Notes: generated from the letters alone by a model not told the origin. Numbered from the stretch's first letter, positions 20,961 to 31,842 are shown. The stretch is 64,000 bases of DNA from Dromiciops gliroides (GCF_019393635.1 NC_057862.1:679940314-680004313), one strand, 5' to 3'. Numbers and translations: made by a program.

Positions 20961-21310
20961 AATGGAAGAAATCTTAGAAATCACTCAATTAAAATTCCTC
21001 ATTTTTTAGGTGAAGAATCTAAGGCACAGGAAAGAGCTATCTTCTCTTCTGTTTGCAGATGATCTAGTCCTTCACTTCTTCAATGAGCATTCCTTGTCCA
21101 TACTTCCCACTAGCCAATACCACCTCTTTTACAGACTTCATCCTTTATCCAAAGGAAACCCCTTTCTGTCTTTCTCTTTGCCTCCCTCTCTTTCTCTGTT
21201 TTTAGTTTGGTTATATTTGTCCCACTTTATCCCCTGCCCCCCTTCACCCCCCATCCCCATCTGCAGAGAAGGCTGATCTGGCAGGCCAGGCACACAGGGG
21301 GTGGGGGCCC

Positions 21311-21467
21311 CTTATCTCTCCTTGCCACATCTGGTGGCTGCCGACACTCCTCCCTGCCCTGTGGCAGCTGGAGATGGGAGATGGCCAGAGCCAGATGCAG
21401 AGATGCCCAGCTGTGCAGGGGCTGCAGCTGACGAGCTGAGGCAACTTTGCCTGTGCTTCTGAGATAG
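21311..21467. promoter_or_regulatory. Candidate enhancer: GATA and E-box cluster
   Basis: In a G/C-rich, repeat-free block: GATA sites CTTATCT (21311-21317) and AGATAG (21462-21467), and E-boxes CATCTG (21328), CAGCTG (21365, 21408, 21425) and CAGATG (21392). GATA plus E-box pairing is the binding mode of GATA1/TAL1 complexes, which control erythroid genes. About 36 kb upstream of SLC25A37. Activity is inferred from motifs alone. Confidence 0.3.
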
Positions 21468-21577
21468 GGGGAATTCAGCAAGCCAGCCAGAGCACCCCTA
21501 ACCCGAGAAGGAAGCCCCAAAGTTGATCCTCCCCACTGCAGACTCCTGGTGGCTCCTCTCTCTGAGTTTTCACTTTC

Positions 21578-22240
21578 TTTTTTTTAAATGTAGTAAACAT
21601 TTTTATTTACAGTTTTGAGTTCCCTCCCTGCCTTCCCCCCTCCCTGAGGTGACAGGCAATCAGATATGGGTTATACAAGTATGATTATGTAAAATATTAT
21701 AATGTTAGTCATTTTGTACAAGAAAACTTGAATAAAAGAAAAAATGAAAGAAAGTGAAAACTAGTCTGCTTCAGTCTATTCCATCTTTATCAGTTCTTTC
21801 TTTGGAGGTGGATAGTGTGCTTCATCATTAGTCCTTTGGGATTATCTTGGATCGTTGTAATGCTGAGAATAGTTGTCATTCGAAGTTCTTCATCAAACAA
21901 TATTGCTGCCTCTGTGCACAACATTCTCCTGGTTCTGCTCACTTCACTGTACATCAGTTCATACAAGTCTTTCCAGTCCTTTCTGAAATCATCCTGCTTG
22001 TCATTTCTTATAGCACAAAAATATTCCATCACCATCATATACCACAGCTTGTTTAGCCATTCCTCAATTGCTGGGCATTCCTTTGATTTCCAATCCTTAG
22101 CCACCACAAAAAGAGCTGCTAGAAATATTTTTGTACAGATAGGTCTTTTTCTCTTTGGGGGATATCTTTAGGATATAAACCTAGCAGTGATATTGCTGGA
22201 TCAAAGGGTTTGCACAGTTCTATAGCCCTTTGGGCATGAA
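21578..22240 (-). mobile_element. 5'-truncated L1 LINE insertion with TSD
   Basis: Starts with the complement of a poly(A) tail, then 3' UTR and the complement of the ORF2 end (CTTTGGGATTATCTTGGATCGTTG, ATTCTCCTGGTTCTGCTCACTTCAC, CCTCAATTGCTGGGCATTCC, ATTGCTGGATCAAAGGG). Bounded by TTTTCACTTTC at 21567-21577 and 22241-22251, as expected of target-primed reverse transcription. Confidence 0.9.
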
Positions 22241-22251
22241 TTTTCACTTTC

Positions 22252-23145
22252 AACATCACCTTCCTGCCTTTGGAACAGTGGAAGAAGAGACTCCTGGCAT
22301 GTCTCCCATCTGTGATGTCAGTGACAGCTAAAGTGCATCTAACACAAACACTTGGGTGTTTTGTTAGTTTATTTCTTTGTTTTGGGGGCTGCCGTCAGAC
22401 CTGTGATCTCACTGCAGTGGGGAACTTGCTCCCCCGGAAGCTCTCTTCTGGTTTCTTAACTTTACAAGTTGTCTGGGGCCCCTACTGTGTGCTAGGACTT
22501 TGCGCAAGTCCACCATGAGTGGTAATGTCATCAGTCCTCTTCCAAAGGAAGGACAAACAACAATGTGCCAGACACTGTGACCAGCACAAAGAAATGAAAA
22601 GGACAATCCCTGACCTCATGGGAAGTGACATTCTAGTGGGGGGAGACCATACTCTAATCATTAGAGATTGATGCAGGGTGAAGGGTGGACTTTTTGGAAG
22701 GAAGACTGTGGCCTCTGGGGGTTGGGGCACAGGGAAGGCCACCTGAGAAGGTGAGACACAGCTGAGTCTGGGAGGAAGCCAGGCATCCAGGAGGCAGAGG
22801 TGAAGGCTCGATGTGGTCACACCACAGGCATTTGTCAGAAGTGGGATGTGAGTCTGACTTCCTGATGAAGGTTGTCTCTCTCCATCACACCAGTCCAGCC
22901 CACATCTACAAAGGTCCTAAGGAAGATGCTGATCTTGTCTTACTTGCTCTGCCCCTAACTTGATATTTGGCCTGAGTCTCACTCTCATCCTCTCTATCAC
23001 AGCATCTCACAGGACCTCGGAGGCCGTCTGATGCAACCTGTCCTTGGAAAAGTTCAGCGGGGTGGACTGGTGGAGCTGCAGTGTCTCTTCTAACTCCCTC
23101 AGCTCTTTCCTGGGAAACTGAAGTGTCATTTTAATGTGATCTTGG
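22252..23145. other. Intergenic stretch with one dispersed-repeat fragment
   Basis: 22490-22565 holds the reverse complement of the GTTGTTTGTCCTT repeat seen at 35480, and 22560-22650 a diverged + copy of the GTGCCAGGCACTGTG family. The rest is unrecognised. Confidence 0.5.
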
Positions 23146-23149
23146 TCTT

Positions 23150-23300
23150 CAAGAGACCTGAGAGCTCATCTAGCTCATTCCCCCCATTTTACAGACAAGG
23201 ACATCGAGGCTCAAAGCGAGTGACTCCCTAGGTTCCACAGATAGCAAGTGGTGAAGTCAGCATTCAAACCTGGTATTCTTTTACCCTACCAAGATTCTAT
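23150..23300 (-). mobile_element. MIR-type CORE-SINE
   Basis: CCATTTTACAGACAAGGACATCGAGGCTC, GATAGCAAGTGGTGAAGTCAGC, ATTCAAACCTGG. Confidence 0.7.
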
Positions 23301-23309
23301 GGTCGATCA

Positions 23310-23375
23310 ATGGATCATAAATATTTATTAAGTGCCCATGGTGTGCCAAGCACTGCACCAAGCACTGGGCCTACA
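23310..23375 (+). mobile_element. Dispersed repeat, GTGCCAGGCACTGTGC family
   Basis: AAATATTTATTAAGTGCCCATGGTGTGCCAAGCACTGCACC. Confidence 0.65.
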
Positions 23376-23564
23376 AGGCTGTGCACATTAAATATAATTT
23401 ACACCCCTCCATTTCTCCATTTCTCCTTCTTCTTTTTTGCTTAAAATTAGTTTTCTTTTTTGTTGAACAAAAATTGATTCACTTTCCCTCCTACCTGTCA
23501 CTGAAGCAAGAAAAAAAGAAAGAAAAAAGAAAAAATATGCATGGTCAAGCAAAACATATTCCTT

Positions 23565-23925
23565 CATTGGTCATATATATGTGTATATAATTATACATGT
23601 ATATATACACATACACACATATGTATGTGCATCCAGGCACGTGTGTATCCACATGCGGATGTATGCTGTCATGTGTATGTACACATGTATATAGACATGT
23701 GCATGAATGTACATCCATTTCTGTGTACCCATATATATGTGGTTATGTGCGTGGATACATGTGTGTTCATATAGACACACATGTGCATAAATGTACATAT
23801 GTGTGCATCTGTGTATATCCATATGTGTGTGTGTGTATATTGAAAGAGACTGACATAGATCTAGAGACATATTAATACCAGTCTCTGTGTGTGTGTATAT
23901 ACATCCATATAGATATATGTGGGTG
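23565..23925. repeat. Degenerate (CATA/TATG)n tract
   Basis: About 360 bases of alternating purine and pyrimidine built from ATGTAT, ACACAT and GTGTGT units without a fixed period. The Cys/Tyr/Val-rich frames here are artefacts. Confidence 0.85.
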
Positions 23926-23929
23926 TATC

Positions 23930-24045
23930 TTGTTCATACAAATCTTTCCAGGTTTTACTGATACTGCTCCTTTCTGCTTAACTTACTACACAATAATTCC
24001 ATTATATTCACATACCACACTTTGTTTAGCCATTCCACAAATTAA
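23930..24045 (-). mobile_element. L1 LINE 3' fragment
   Basis: GTTCATACAAATCTTTCCAGG and CACATACCACACTTTGTTTAGCCATTCC match the L1 copy at 21578. 24060-24350 holds MIR-like and further L1-like scraps and an A-rich run. Confidence 0.65.
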
Positions 24046-24364
24046 CAGGCACCCCCTCATAATACTAATAATAGCTAACGTTATCATGGAGTGCTTTAAG
24101 ATCTACAAAGAACTTTATATAACTGTGAGCAAATCACTTCCCTTTTCTGTACCTTAATTCCCCCATTTGTACAAGGAGGGGGCCATATTACATGAACTCT
24201 TCATTCTCTGCTAACTCTTGGTCTTTTTAAACTGTAATAGAGTACTAAGACATTTGGTTAAAGTTGGACGTTTGGGTGATTTCCAAGTTTTTGCCATTAT
24301 AAATTGCATGTAAAAAAAAAAAGTAAAAAAATAAAAATAAAAATAAATTGCATGTACAGTTAGA

Positions 24365-24505
24365 TAAATGCCAGCCAGTCAATAAGCATTTATTAAGCAC
24401 CTACTATGTGCCCTGCTGTGTGCTAAGTACCAAAGATACAAAAAGAGGCAAAATAGTTCTTGTCCTCGAGAAGCTTACAATCTATTTGGGGAGAATGCCT
24501 GTGCA
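24365..24505 (+). mobile_element. Dispersed repeat, GTGCCAGGCACTGTGC family
   Basis: CAATAAGCATTTATTAAGCACCTACTATGTGCCCTGCTGTGTGCTAAG, AGATACAAAAAGAGGCAAAA, CTCGAGAAGCTTACAATCTA. One of the cleaner copies. Confidence 0.75.
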
Positions 24506-25289
24506 TAGTCAAGTCTCTGAACATGCTATTATGAGATATAGGACAAGGAGATGGGCATGTGTAGGGCAGGCAGGAAGCCTTGAGGTTTGGAAGGATGGAT
24601 GTCAGCCTGTGGCCAGGATGGCATCAGCAGGTGCCATACTGGGGGGTTAGGGCGGAGGCTCCTTGAACAGAGACACAGCCACAATCTCACCCAGGACCCA
24701 TGCTGCCCCAGTACCTCATTCACCATTTCCCAGGCCCCCCAAACCGGAAAGGTGAGTTCCCTTTGCAAATGGGCCCTGGCATCTAATTACAGAGTTACAT
24801 CAGAGCTTGCCTTTCCTTGTTATCCTAAACCCTGGTGGGAGATAATAGTGACTTAAGTCATATGATTTGCCCTGGAAATTCTGGAGCTAAAGCCTGAGTT
24901 ATAAAGCAAAGGGAGGAGAAGAGGCTGAGGAGGGCAGGGTAGCACCAGGCTACTCTGGGGACTTGAGAAGGGGACGACTCCACGACCCAGTGGGCTTCCC
25001 AGCTGCAGGGATTTCTTCATCTCATCCAAGGGGCTCGTTTTCCCCTTTTTTCTTTTTTTTTGGGGGGGGGGAGGAGGGGAAGACTTTTCAACTGTTGGGC
25101 TTCTACTGACGTTAATCACACCTATCTCCTTACATGGCTATTTGAGGCAAATTACACCTCCTATGGAACACCAGGTGTCTTTGTTTGACTTTGATCACGT
25201 CACCTTATAAGGCAAAGGAACGGTGTGGAAGGTGATATTAGATGTTCTTTGTAGAGGAAACCTGGGGTAGTCTGGGGCCTCACCATCCT
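24506..25289. other. Non-repetitive intergenic stretch
   Basis: Unique sequence with a T-run/G-run near 25045-25075. No exon recognised. Confidence 0.4.
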
Positions 25290-25768
25290 CCCAGATCCTG
25301 AGGTTCACAACCTCAGACTCATCCTCAACCCACTCTTCCCTCTCCCTCATGCCCCCATGGTGAAAAAGCTGTCAAATAGGGTCCATCCTGCCCCCCAATA
25401 TCCATCTTTCTCCATTCACTCCAGTCCAGGTCTTCATCACCTCTGGCCTGGAATATTGCAATCGTTTCCACACTCACATTCCTGACTGCCTCTTGGATAC
25501 CTCAAGCTACATGTCTTGTAGATATCCAAAACTCAACATGTCCAAGACTGAACTTATTATCTCTTCCTTTAACCCTTCCCATCTTCCTCACTTCCCCATT
25601 ACTATGAAGACCATCCTGCCCATCACGCAGGCTCACAACCCAGGATCTCCCCACCTCCTTTCTTTCACCACCACCGCCATATTTAATCAGCTGCAAAAGT
25701 CTACTGATTTTATCTTTGTAATGTCTCTTAAACATAGCCCCTTCTCTTCTCTTACACTTTTGAGCAAG

Positions 25769-25771
<3 letters not shown>

Positions 25772-25834
<63 letters not shown>
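25772..25834. repeat. (CA)31 microsatellite
   Basis: Perfect CA run inside the L2 fragment. Confidence 0.95.
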
Positions 25835-25836
<2 letters not shown>

Positions 25837-26398
25837 ACCAGTGCAGGCTCTTATCTCCTCATTCTGGGATTATCAAAGTAACTGGGGGCGGGGGAGGGAG
25901 GGAGGTCTGCCAGCCTCTAGTCTCTACTCTCTGCAGTACTTCCATTATTCAGCAGCCTGTGTCACCCTCCCCCAATTCAACAAACTCTAGTGGCTCCCTA
26001 TTACTTCTAGGATCAAATAGAAAATGCTGTTTGGCTTTGAAAGCCTTTATCACCTGGCCACCTCCTACCTTTCTAGTCTTCTTGCATCTTAATCCCCCAC
26101 ATGCTGTGGGATCCAGTGACACCAGCTTCCTTGCTCTACCTCAAACAGGACTCCACCTTCTGACTCTGGGAGTTTTCTTGGGCTGCTCCCCATGCCTGGC
26201 ATTCTTTCTCTTCTCAGCTCTACCTCCTGGCTAAAAATCCTACCTTCTACAAGAATTTCCCTATGCCCCTTAGTGCTAGTGTGTTCCCTCCATTGATTTT
26301 CTCCAATTTATTTATCTTGTTTTTACATAATTATTTGCATGTTGTCTCCCAAGTCTGGGGGTGGGGGGTGGGGCAGGGTTTGGAAAGGGCCGCTTTTT

Positions 26399-26545
26399 TT
26401 GTTGTTGTTGGTTTTTTTTTTAGTGAGGCAATTGGGGTTAAGTGACTTGCCCAAGTAAGTGTTAAGTGTCTGAGGCCGGATTTGAACCCAGGTACTCCTG
26501 ACTCCAGGGCCGGTGCTCTATCCACTGTGCCACCTAGCTGCCCCG
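26399..26545 (-). mobile_element. Short CORE-SINE inside L2, internally deleted
   Basis: CTTGCCC joins directly to AAGTAAGTG, so about 16 bases (GGGTCACACAGCTAGT) are lost. TSDs GGAAAGGGCCGCTTTTT (26382-26398) and GGAAAGGGCCACTTTTT (26546-26562). Confidence 0.9.
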
Positions 26546-26665
26546 GGAAAGGGCCACTTTTTAACTTATTTAATTATTTATTTAGTCATTCTTTGTATCC
26601 CTAGTGCTTAGCACAGTGCCGGAAACATAATAGGTCTCTAATAAACGTTGACTGTCTCTCAGGTA

Positions 26666-27361
26666 GTCATTTTAATTAAAGGAGCAGCACACTATAGAGA
26701 AGAAAGCTGCAGGACCAATGGCAAGGTTCAGGGGTCTTTAGCTTGCCCTGTTGAGAAGGGTGATCCTGTGGGTCTCTGGATAAGGTGAGGCTACTGGAAG
26801 ACAAAGGGGCCCCATTCTGTGAGCTCTACCATCAATAAATGAATGAAAAAATCTATCACTATGTGCAGAGCCCTCTGGGAATGCACAAAGCAAAACAAGC
26901 CCATTCTTGGATGGCCTATGAGGCTCCTTTCAATGGTAAGATTCTGTGATTGGTAAAACAGGAATGTTAATAATGCTAGCTGCCCCACAAGAGGTTGGGA
27001 GAGAAGCCTGCTATAAGCTGAACATCCTATAAAAATGGGAGCAGTTGTTGGGGCCACTTAGAATACACTCTGGGACATCCCCTGAAGCATGGCCTTGTGT
27101 AGCAATACAAGATATTTTGTATAGCAATCTATTTTTTAAAATTTTGTAATAATATTTATAATTTTAATAATAATTTAATTTTGTTTAAATTTATAATTTT
27201 GTATACAAGATATCTTTTATAGGAGTGGAAGAATTTTTAGATAGAGATATAAGGTTATATGCTCATGCCTTGTCTCTGTAAGTTGATTGTAAGCAGCTTG
27301 AGGGCAGGCACCAGCACTTTTTTTTTTGTCTAGTCTCACACAATGCTATGGATGTAGAAGA
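26666..27361. other. Intergenic stretch with an L2-like tail
   Basis: Mostly unrecognised; A/T-rich at 27110-27215. 27270-27330 resembles an L2 tail (GATTGTAAGCAGCTTGAGGGCAGG). Confidence 0.45.
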
Positions 27362-27376
27362 CACTCTAATTTTTCT

Positions 27377-27542
27377 TTTTTTTGGTTTTGTTTTGTTTTG
27401 GTTTTTAGTGAGGCAATTGGGGTTAAGTGACTTGCCCAGGGTCACACAGCTAGTAAGTGTTAAGTGTCTGAGGCCGGATTTGAACTCAGGACCTCCTGAC
27501 TCCAGGGCCGGTGCTCTATCCATTGCACCACCTAGCCACCCC
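27377..27542 (-). mobile_element. Short CORE-SINE with 15-bp TSD
   Basis: T/G-rich tail complement then TTAGTGAGGCAATTGGGG. Perfect TSDs CACTCTAATTTTTCT at 27362-27376 and 27543-27557. Confidence 0.95.
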
Positions 27543-27557
27543 CACTCTAATTTTTCT

Positions 27558-28379
27558 AAGAAGCCCCTCCTCCATTGAATGTCTATGGACTACATTATCC
27601 ACAAGGTTGTGTGTGGGCTTCTTAGCAAGGTGGTACAGTGGGGATGGACTAGGGAGCTCACTCACTATGTTCCTATTGGTCATGGGAAGTAGACCTGTGA
27701 CCAAGGGTACTGAAAACTGTCAGCTTTTGTTCTATTAAATGGTGTGTGTGTGTGTTTGCTTTGAACTCCTGTGTCATCTGGCTGGGTCTGGTTAATAAAG
27801 GATCATTGGAGAGACTTTGAATAGATGCTGACCCAAAGTTTAATGAGAAGTTGGGTGTAGCTTGCAGGGGGCGGTGCTGAAAGTCCCCAGACTACACTGA
27901 CACAGAGAAATAAATGAATGAATAGGCTGAGCATGACTCCATCCTGGCTAACTTGAGTATGGGGAGTTGGCCCTTTAAGACAAGCTTATGCAGACCAGTT
28001 GAGACTGGAAAAGCTTTGTAGAAAACTGCAATAAAAAGCTGGTTTGGCTTTATTTATTAGGAAGAGTCCTGTGAGTCCTATGCCAGCTTTGAATGGAGTC
28101 CCACCTCACCTTCCACTAATAGGAACATCCAGACTCCCGACTTCAGGGTAGGACTGCACCAAAGGGCATTTGGCCTTGCCCTTCTAGCCCAACATAGTCT
28201 TTCTTTTAGAAAGGATGGAGATCAGAGAGCAGGAGCTCCAGGCTGTTAAACTTGCCTGAGAATCTTGGGGGGTCAACCCTCTAGAAGCATTGCAACCCTG
28301 CCCTGAAGCCACCCAAAGGTCAGCCACGATAGGAACTGGCCCGGATCGATATCCCTTTGCCGTCTTTCCAAATCCTCAA
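27558..28379. other. Unassigned stretch, possibly LTR-like
   Basis: Two AATAAA-type signals (GGTTAATAAAGGATC near 27790 and GCAATAAAAAGCTGG near 28028) in 250 bases, with GGCCCTTTAAGAC upstream, give a faint LTR flavour. No TG/CA ends, TSD or internal retroviral sequence was found, so it may equally be unique DNA. Confidence 0.2.
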
Positions 28380-28515
28380 ATAGAAGTACTAAATGACCTT
28401 GGGCAAATCACCTTACCTCCCTCAGCCTCAGTTTCCCCATCTGTGAAATGAGAGAATTGGCGTAAAGTATCCCTGAGGTCCCTCCCCAGCTCTGATATCC
28501 TGTGGTCTAGAGTTT
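28380..28515 (+). mobile_element. MIR-type CORE-SINE
   Basis: ATGACCTTGGGCAAATCACCTTACCTCCCTCAGCC, CCCCATCTGTGAAATGAG, GAGGTCCCTCCCCAGCTCTG. Confidence 0.75.
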
Positions 28516-28589
28516 TCTCTTTAAAAAAAAAAAGTATCCTTTTTTTTGTTTACATGTTATTTCCCCAGATCCTATTGTTCGATTCACTT

Positions 28590-28715
28590 TAATTTAATCC
28601 AATCCATCATTTATTAAGTACCCACTATGTGCCAGGTAATGTGTCAGAGATATAAAGACAAAAAAAGGAAATAAGTCCCTGCTATCAAGAGGCTTACATT
28701 TGATTGGAGGAATAC
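28590..28715 (+). mobile_element. Dispersed repeat, GTGCCAGGCACTGTGC family
   Basis: CATTTATTAAGTACCCACTATGTGCCAGG, GATATAAAGACAAAAAAAGG, AGAGGCTTACATTTGATTGG. Confidence 0.7.
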
Positions 28716-29089
28716 TACAGAGATATGGACTAAGATACATAAGGAACATTTGAAGTAATGCGAAATCATTTTAAGAGGGAAAGAGGAGGGGGTGGGGAGG
28801 AATGGATCAGGAAAAGCTCTGGGTGGGGGGGCAGAGGCAAGCACTGATCTGAGCCCTGCTAGAAGCTGGGAAAACTGAAATGAGGAAGGAGTTGATGGCT
28901 AGCATTGAGGATAGTCAGTACTAAGGCAGAGATGGAAGGTGGGATGTCTGATTTAGGGAACAAAAATAGATCTCTTTGAATGAAACAGAAAGTGTCTAAG
29001 AGGAAATCATGTGAAACCAGATTGGCAAAGAACATGAGATCCTCATTGTAAAAAGCTTGAACAGAACCAACAGGATGAAGAGTTTGGAT

Positions 29090-29250
29090 AAGTGCTTAGC
29101 ACAGTGTCTGCACATAGTAGGTGCTTCATAAATGTTTGTTGACTTGACTTTGAAGGCAGGGACTTCACCATTTATCATTTCATATCCCAGTGGCTAGCAC
29201 AGGGAGCCCTCAATCAATCAACATTGACTGCACATAGTAGGACTAAAATG
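29090..29250 (+). mobile_element. Two L2-type 3' tails in tandem
   Basis: AGTGCTTAGCACAGTGTCTGCACATAGTAGGTGCTTC, then a second tail, GGCTAGCACAGGGAGCCCTCAATCAATCAAC. 28716-29089 is unrecognised. Confidence 0.6.
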
Positions 29251-29294
29251 AAGCAATCCCTTACCTTGAAGAATTTGCATGTTTGCTGAGTCAT

Positions 29295-29420
29295 GCCCAA
29301 GTTCTTACTCTGGGCAAAACACGTCACCTCTCTGGTTTGAAGTTTCCCCATCTGCAAAATGGTTAGATTAAATGGTCCCTGACATTCCTTTCAGCTCCAT
29401 CTATCCAGTCCTATGATGTT
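29295..29420 (+). mobile_element. MIR-type CORE-SINE 3' half
   Basis: CTCTGGGCAAAACACGTCACCTCTC, CCCCATCTGCAAAATGG, GTCCCTGACATTCCTTTCAGC. Confidence 0.7.
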
Positions 29421-29610
29421 ATTATCCACTGGCCTTGGCCCAGCAACTCCTACCCCCAGGCCCTCAGTTTTCTCATGTAAAAAATGAGGTGCCTTACAGC
29501 ACAAGGCAACCACACAGTGAGATAATGCCTTTTGTTTGTTTGTGATCTGTAGTATACAAAACAATTATATATGTATGTATATATATATATGTATATACAT
29601 ATATGTGTGT

Positions 29611-29611
29611 G

Positions 29612-29667
<56 letters not shown>
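29611..29667. repeat. (ATCT)14 microsatellite
   Basis: Uninterrupted tetranucleotide run, preceded by TATG-type repeats from about 29567. Confidence 0.95.
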
Positions 29668-29784
29668 AAACCTCATTAAGTCTTTCCAGGTAAACATCAC
29701 AGGTGTCATCAGGTCTCTTTTAATGGGAGGGAAGCCAATACCCAGAGAGAGGAAGAGATTTACTTTAACATTATCTAGTCCAGG

Positions 29785-29975
29785 GCTTCTTAAACTTTTT
29801 CCACCCTCGACCCCTCTTCGCTAGAGAAATTTTTCCTTGACCCTGGCGCATAGATATATAAAATAGGTATAGGTAAGCTTTTACTGTTGCCAAATTTTTA
29901 TTGACTCCCACATTCAGTTATGCAACCCCATATGGCGTTGTGACCCACAGTTTAAGAAGCTAAGAATTCTAGTTC
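29785..29975. mobile_element. hAT-like non-autonomous DNA transposon relic
   Basis: Left end GGCTTCTTAAACTTTTTCCACC and right end GTGACCCACAGTTTAAGAAGC are inverted repeats, with CGACCCC and CAACCCCATATGG between them. TCTAGTCCAG on the left and TCTAGTTCAG on the right may be the target duplication, though a few extra bases separate the right end from it. Confidence 0.5.
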
Positions 29976-30465
29976 AGCCTCCTCATTTAGTAGATGAGCA
30001 AACTCATGCCCAGATTGGAGGAATGGCTGCCTGTGGACCTCTCTGGGCCTCTGTTACTTATCTCTAAAATGGGGATGCCTTTGGGCAGATCTGTATCAAT
30101 GAGGTATTTCACATTTCCCTGCCTTATTAAACAGAGCAAACCAAACTCAATTTTACCTTCCCTCAATGGCCCAGGTTATCATCAACAACATCCTTAAGGC
30201 CCTCAAGCTCTTTGCTCCTCTCCTCTATCCATTCCCTAACCCACCCCGCACCCCCCTTGGACTTTTTGAAATCAGGGAAGATCCCTTAGTATTTGAATCA
30301 AAGACAACAAAGTCCAGGTGACTCTGACCTTCATTTGCTTCTCAGTATGATGACAGTGTCAGAATAAATGGTCTAGCACTAAAGTCTATAAAACAGAAAT
30401 CTACCCATTTTATGGAGGAGAAGGCAAGGCACAAAAAATAAACATTATTAGTCCACACTCTCATT
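29976..30465. other. Non-repetitive intergenic stretch
   Basis: No exon or clear repeat recognised. Confidence 0.4.
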
Positions 30466-30469
30466 TTCA

Positions 30470-30640
30470 AAGTACTCTTTGCCATACAACACTTCGAGGT
30501 TGATAGTAAGTATTATTTTAGAGATTTTATAAATGAGGACACTGAGGCCAGATGAGTTAAATGACTTGTCTAGGGTCACACAGCTAGCAACCCCAGCTTC
30601 CTGACTCCCAAGCTCTCTTTCGTGCAGCTGAATGAGCTGG
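30470..30640 (-). mobile_element. MIR-type CORE-SINE
   Basis: TTTATAAATGAGGACACTGAGGCC, GACTTGTCTAGGGTCACACAGCTAGC, TTCCTGACTCCCAAGCTC. Confidence 0.75.
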
Positions 30641-31105
30641 TGGTGAAGGCAGGAGTAGGCCCCTCCACTGGCTATGCTTCTAGAGACAATCGTTTCATTT
30701 GGTTTCTTCCCTACTCTATAAATACTGGACTTGGCCTGCCTTTCCTGGCCATACTGAAAAGGGAACGATTTCATTTGCCTTCTTTGCTCCTGTTCCTTGT
30801 CTTCATATGGGTGTGCCAGGGCAGCAAGGAGAAGAGAGAAAGGATTCCTAACCAACCTCAGGGACCCTGAGTGCAGGAAGTCGTTGTCTGTGAGATGTTA
30901 TCACTCACTAAGGTTAGAGGGACGGGCTGGAATTTAAAACATCTGACACGTTCTGAATGCCTGCACAGAAGGAAGCCTCTCACCCCTCCAGCTCACTGGA
31001 CACATGCCAGCCGTGTGCTGGGAAGGCCGGAGCAGGGCCCCAAGAGCTGCTGGGGATGCCAGTCAGAGGCAGTGACCCTGTGGGGAGAGGAGGCTCAGCT
31101 TCACT
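30641..31105. other. Non-repetitive intergenic stretch
   Basis: An 82-codon and an 86-codon + strand frame (30622-30870, 30871-31131) lack family resemblance. No repeat recognised. Confidence 0.4.
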
Positions 31106-31109
31106 GCAA

Positions 31110-31275
31110 GAGAGAGGATTGGGAGTCATGAGGGCCTGAGTTCAAATCTGACCTCAGACACTTAGCTGTGTGATCATGGGCAAATCATTGGATATTCAAG
31201 AGTTTCGTGTCTTCCTCCATAAAATGGGGGTGTTGGACCCAGGGCCCTTGAGGTCCCTTTCAGCACTCATGTTAT
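31110..31275 (+). mobile_element. MIR-type CORE-SINE
   Basis: CCTGAGTTCAAATCTGACCTCAGACACTTAGCTGTGTG, CATAAAATGGGGGTGTTGG, GAGGTCCCTTTCAGCACTC. A short (TATTA)n run and an L2-like tail CTTAATAAATGTTTACTG follow to 31345. Confidence 0.8.
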
Positions 31276-31499
31276 ATTATATTATATTACATTTATTGTA
31301 TTATTATATTAGTAGGTGCTTAATAAATGTTTACTGATTGATTGACAGATGGTCTTCCATACCATCCTCTAAAGTAATCTTCTAGAAGTGCAAGACTGGT
31401 CATTCAACCTGGCTCCAACTGAGCTTCCCAGGTTCATTGCACATAGTGTTCATCCTAATGTATTCTCCATTCCAGACAAATGGGTCGACTTGATATAGA

Positions 31500-31604
31500 A
31501 GAGAAGAAAGAAAAAGAAAAAGAGAGAGAGGGAGGAAGGAAGGAAGGAAAGAAGGAAGGAGGGAGGGTGGGAGAGAAGGAGGAGAGAAGAAAGAAAAAGA
31601 AAAC
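31500..31604. repeat. Purine-rich GGAA/GAAA microsatellite
   Basis: About 100 bases of AG, GGAA and GAAA units. Confidence 0.9.
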
Positions 31605-31615
31605 CCCAAACATGT

Positions 31616-31842
31616 ATACAGCTACAATGTGCCAAGCACTGTGCTAATCAGTTTCTATATGTGATCTTATTTGATTTTCACAACAGCCCTGGGAGGTAGG
31701 TGCTATTTTTATTCCCATTTTGCAGATGGGGAAACTGAGGCAGAGGTTAAATGACTCTCCCAGGGTCACACAGATAATGCATGTTTGAGGCAGGATTTGA
31801 AGGCAAGGCTTCTTGACGCCGAGCCTGGTCCTTTCCCTATTC
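31616..31842 (-). mobile_element. THER/MIR-type CORE-SINE
   Basis: GTGCCAAGCACTGTGC, TTTCACAACAGCCCTGGGAGGTAGG, GCAGATGGGGAAACTGAGGCAG, CAGGGTCACACAG in reverse order. Confidence 0.8.

Larger units (their letters stand above)
25290..26665 (+). mobile_element. L2 LINE, ORF2 C-terminal part and 3' tail
   Basis: AGGTCTTCATCACCTCTGGCCTGGAATATTGCAAT, CAACATGTCCAAGACTGAACTTATTATC, AGTGGCTCCCTATTACTTCTAGGATCAAATAG, CTGCTCCCCATGCCTGGCATTC, ending at GTGCTTAGCACAGTGCCGG. Block order is partly scrambled, so it may be two copies. Interrupted by a (CA)n run and a SINE. Confidence 0.7.

Noticed and set aside
20353..21009. 218-codon Ser/Leu-rich frame, and the Arg/Glu-rich frame opposite
   Set aside because: Direct translation of the (CT)n microsatellite.
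21052..21063. FADD reading (in LFADDLVL) on the plus strand, like a LINE reverse-transcriptase box
   Set aside because: Flanking text does not follow any LINE reverse transcriptase; the neighbouring AGGTGAAGAATCTAAGGCACAGG looks like MIR-type sequence. Probably chance.
27558..28379. Possible solo LTR
   Set aside because: Only two AATAAA-type signals and a faint promoter-like segment; no TG/CA termini, TSD or internal retroviral sequence could be shown.
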